DNA of 64,000 nt, taken from the NCBI RefSeq assembly GCF_900112815.1, contig NZ_FOND01000003.1, positions 248,001 through 312,000 of the forward strand. Reading direction: 5' to 3'. This DNA comes from Blastococcus tunisiensis (GTDB lineage Bacteria; Actinomycetota; Actinomycetes; Mycobacteriales; Geodermatophilaceae). Below, one piece after another: positions 62,260-64,000 of the stretch (its first letter is position 1; the number at the start of each line of letters is the position of its first letter). Under the pieces are notes generated by a model. It saw only the letters and a program-made list of their open reading frames with translations, did not search any database and was not told the origin of the DNA. The position numbers and the translations under genes were made by a program.

Positions 62260-64000
62260 CCGGTCACGCCGCCCGCCTGCTCAAGGCCACGGGCGCCCTC
62301 GTGGCGCTGCTCGCCGTCGTCGTCGGCGTACCGGTGCTGATGGCGATGCTGCATCTGGTGCCGGACCGCCTCCCGTCGCTGGACGAGGTCGGCGCCGTCC
62401 TGACGTCCCGCGACAACGGACAGCTCGCCGGACTCGTCCTCGCAGCCGGGGTGTGGGTGTGCTGGGCACTTTTCACCGCCGCGACAGTGACGGAAATCGT
62501 GGCCTTCGCCCGCGCACGGCCGGTTCCGGCGCTGCCCGGGCTCGGCATCTTCCAGCAGCCGGCCGCCGCCCTCGTCGCCGCCGTCGCGGTCGGCTTCACC
62601 GTCGCTCCGCTGGTCCCCGGCGCCCCCGCATCCAGCGCAACAGCGCCGCCTCTGCCGATCGCGGCTACATCCACCGTCGTCCCAACGCCGGCACAGCACG
62701 GGAGCGCACCGGTCGCAGCGCAGACACCGGCCGCCTACTTGATGCCGGACGAGCACGCGGATCCGGCCGCGACCACGACTTACCAGGTGCAGCGCCGAGA
62801 CACCTTGTGGGCGCTGGCCGAGCGGTATCTCGGGGACCCGCTGCGGTATCCGGAGATCGCCAGGCTCAACCCGACCGCGGTCGGTCCGGACAACGAGATC
62901 TTCCCGGGCACGGTGCTGGTCCTGCCGCCCGACGCGGTCGGCCTGCCGCCGACGGGCCCAGCCCCGAACACCGCGATGACTGTCGAGGATGTCACGGTGG
63001 AACCCGGCGACACCCTGTGGGACCTCACCGAGGAGATCACCGGCAGCGGGCACAACTGGCGACAAGCCTGGGAGCTCAACCGGGGACGCAGCCAACCCGG
63101 AGGTGCCACCTTCACCGACCCGTCGCTGATCCGACCGGGCTGGACGCTGAGCATCCCCGACCCGACCAGTCCCGCGACGCCTGCGCCCAGCGCACCGGCG
63201 CCTCCTGTAGCCGAGCCGGCACCGCCATCAGCTCCAGCCCCGAGCAGCGTCCCTTCAGCTGACCCCACCACGCCAGGCACCAATGCACCGCCTCCGGCCG
63301 CGCCCGGTTCGGCCACCAACACCCCGACCTCGTCTCCCACGGCTGCACCGAACATCGTCGAGCCGTCGCCCGCGAGGCCTGACGAGACCTCGAGGGGTAG
63401 CACCTCGGAGCTGCCGATGATCGTCTTCGCTGCCGGCGGGGGGCTGCTGCTGGCCGGGGCCTCGCTGACCGCGCTGCTGCGCTACCGCCGCAGGCAGTTC
63501 CGGCAGCGACGTCCCGGCCGCACGATCGGCAGCACACCACCAGAGCTGTTGCACGTCGAACGAACACTGCAGGAGGTTGGCAGCGTCGGCAGTGCCGACG
63601 TCACCTGGCTCGACCACGCGCTACGGGCCCTGGTGCAGTCCCTGGCGAGGGTCGACGGTGCTCGCCTGCCCGACGTGGTGGCGGTCTGCATGACCGACGA
63701 CGTCCTGACCTTGGTACTCACCGAGCCGGCCTCGGAGGCCCCGGAGCCGTGGATGGTGGACCCGGCCGGCACCCGCTGGTCGATCCGGCGCGATGATCCG
63801 CTGACCTATGACGAGCAGCGGCGGGCGTACTTCTTCGCACCGTTCCCCATGCTCGCGTCGGTGGGCTACACGGCCGAGGGCGAGCACTGGCTGCTCGACC
63901 TGGAACGGGTCGCGACCCTGTCTCTGTCCGGGGACGCCGAACGCTGCCTGGACCTGGCGCGGTTCCTCGCTGCCGAGCTGGCGCACAACACGTGGTCGGA
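62256..64000 (+). CDS. LysM-domain membrane protein of the Tad-like cluster (3' end outside window)
   Basis: An open frame begins at GTG 62256, overlapping the previous stop by GTGA, and runs to the last base without a stop, giving at least 581 residues. Hydrophobic segments at about 10-35, 58-85 and 105-125 are followed by two LysM repeats (from residues 176 and 247: YQVQRRDTLWALAERYLG and VEPGDTLWDLTEEITG), a long Pro/Ala/Ser linker, a further membrane helix at about 388-406 with basic residues after it, and a cytoplasmic domain of at least 160 residues. Similar actinobacterial proteins end in a bacterial transcriptional activator domain, which would lie beyond the window. LysM outside and a cytoplasmic domain would link the cell wall to the secretion machine or to gene control. 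Confidence 0.85.
   Translation, partial: MTGHAARLLKATGALVALLAVVVGVPVLMAMLHLVPDRLPSLDEVGAVLTSRDNGQLAGLVLAAGVWVCWALFTAATVTEIVAFARARPVPALPGLGIFQQPAAALVAAVAVGFTVAPLVPGAPASSATAPPLPIAATSTVVPTPAQHGSAPVAAQTPAAYLMPDEHADPAATTTYQVQRRDTLWALAERYLGDPLRYPEIARLNPTAVGPDNEIFPGTVLVLPPDAVGLPPTGPAPNTAMTVEDVTVEPGDTLWDLTEEITGSGHNWRQAWELNRGRSQPGGATFTDPSLIRPGWTLSIPDPTSPATPAPSAPAPPVAEPAPPSAPAPSSVPSADPTTPGTNAPPPAAPGSATNTPTSSPTAAPNIVEPSPARPDETSRGSTSELPMIVFAAGGGLLLAGASLTALLRYRRRQFRQRRPGRTIGSTPPELLHVERTLQEVGSVGSADVTWLDHALRALVQSLARVDGARLPDVVAVCMTDDVLTLVLTEPASEAPEPWMVDPAGTRWSIRRDDPLTYDEQRRAYFFAPFPMLASVGYTAEGEHWLLDLERVATLSLSGDAERCLDLARFLAAELAHNTWS

Larger units (their letters stand above)
46340..64000 (+). mobile_element. 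Putative integrated element at tRNA-Asn (right end not seen)
   Basis: A tRNA gene is followed by a tyrosine integrase and an excisionase-like gene, then accessory genes: chromate resistance, an AhpD-like protein, a coiled-coil protein and a Tad/Flp-type secretion cluster. The integrase next to the tRNA 3' end is the typical left end of an integrative element. No direct repeat of the tRNA 3' end is seen downstream within the window, so the right border is unknown and the Tad cluster may or may not belong to the element. Confidence 0.4.

Noticed and set aside
46340-64000. A second attachment site repeating the tRNA-Asn 3' end
   Set aside because: I looked for the T-arm and acceptor sequence downstream and did not find a copy in the window. 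The right border, if any, is outside.

Overview
The window is 64 kb of very GC-rich DNA with GTG and TTG starts, purine-rich ribosome binding sites, GTGA/ATGA stop-start overlaps and TANNNT promoters placed 6-7 bases before GTG starts. Together with the core gene order phoH-ybeY-corC-(cytidine-deaminase-like)-era-recO-uppS-glyS-dus-ppdK-dnaG, which matches the actinobacterial arrangement, this points to a high-GC actinobacterium. Geodermatophilaceae or a close relative is my guess, from gene content only.

Bases 1-25.3 kb form an acyl-CoA catabolic region. A first block (1-6.95 kb, + strand) holds the end of a hydantoinase/acetone-carboxylase-like subunit, a small zinc-ribbon protein, a luciferase-like monooxygenase, a zinc alcohol dehydrogenase, an acyl-CoA ligase, an APH-like phosphotransferase and an acyl-CoA dehydrogenase. 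A TetR regulator (7.05-7.67 kb, - strand) separates it from a tightly packed + operon (7.98-14.56 kb: acyl-CoA dehydrogenase, SDR, SCP2-type thiolase, ligase, class III CoA-transferase, nitroreductase). That operon runs head-on, with 18 bases between, into a - strand operon (22.58-14.58 kb: enoyl-CoA hydratase, acyl-CoA dehydrogenase, PaaK-like protein, second hydratase, ligase, SDR, OB-fold protein, second SCP2-type thiolase). A separate acyl-CoA dehydrogenase follows at 22.77-23.93 kb. The promoters of these three - strand and + strand units share the 16-base pattern ACTGAT-N6-GTCA, so they probably form one regulon. The substrate cannot be read from the sequence.

Bases 24.1-46.2 kb are core genome: HIT protein, crotonase, PhoH (interrupted by a 358-residue intein with the signature of the class 3 splicing mechanism and a LAGLIDADG endonuclease), YbeY, CorC-like protein, Era, RecO, UppS, glycyl-tRNA synthetase, tRNA-dihydrouridine synthase, pyruvate phosphate dikinase and DnaG. 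Two near-identical hairpins with a compensatory base change flank an AbiEi-like ORF that has no stop codon of its own.

From 46.34 kb on the content is accessory. A tRNA-Asn(GTT) is followed directly by a tyrosine integrase and a small excisionase-like helix-turn-helix protein, the usual mark of an integrated element. Next come a chromate resistance operon (two separate ChrB halves and ChrA), an AhpD-like protein, a cysteine-motif coiled-coil protein, and a Tad/Flp-type secretion cluster: prepilin peptidase, lipoprotein, secreted protein, CpaB-like, CpaE-like, CpaF/TadA, TadB, TadC, four short proteins with GS-type prepilin-like junctions, and a LysM membrane protein that runs off the end of the window. 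Whether the integrase and the Tad cluster belong to one mobile element cannot be decided here because no second attachment site is visible.
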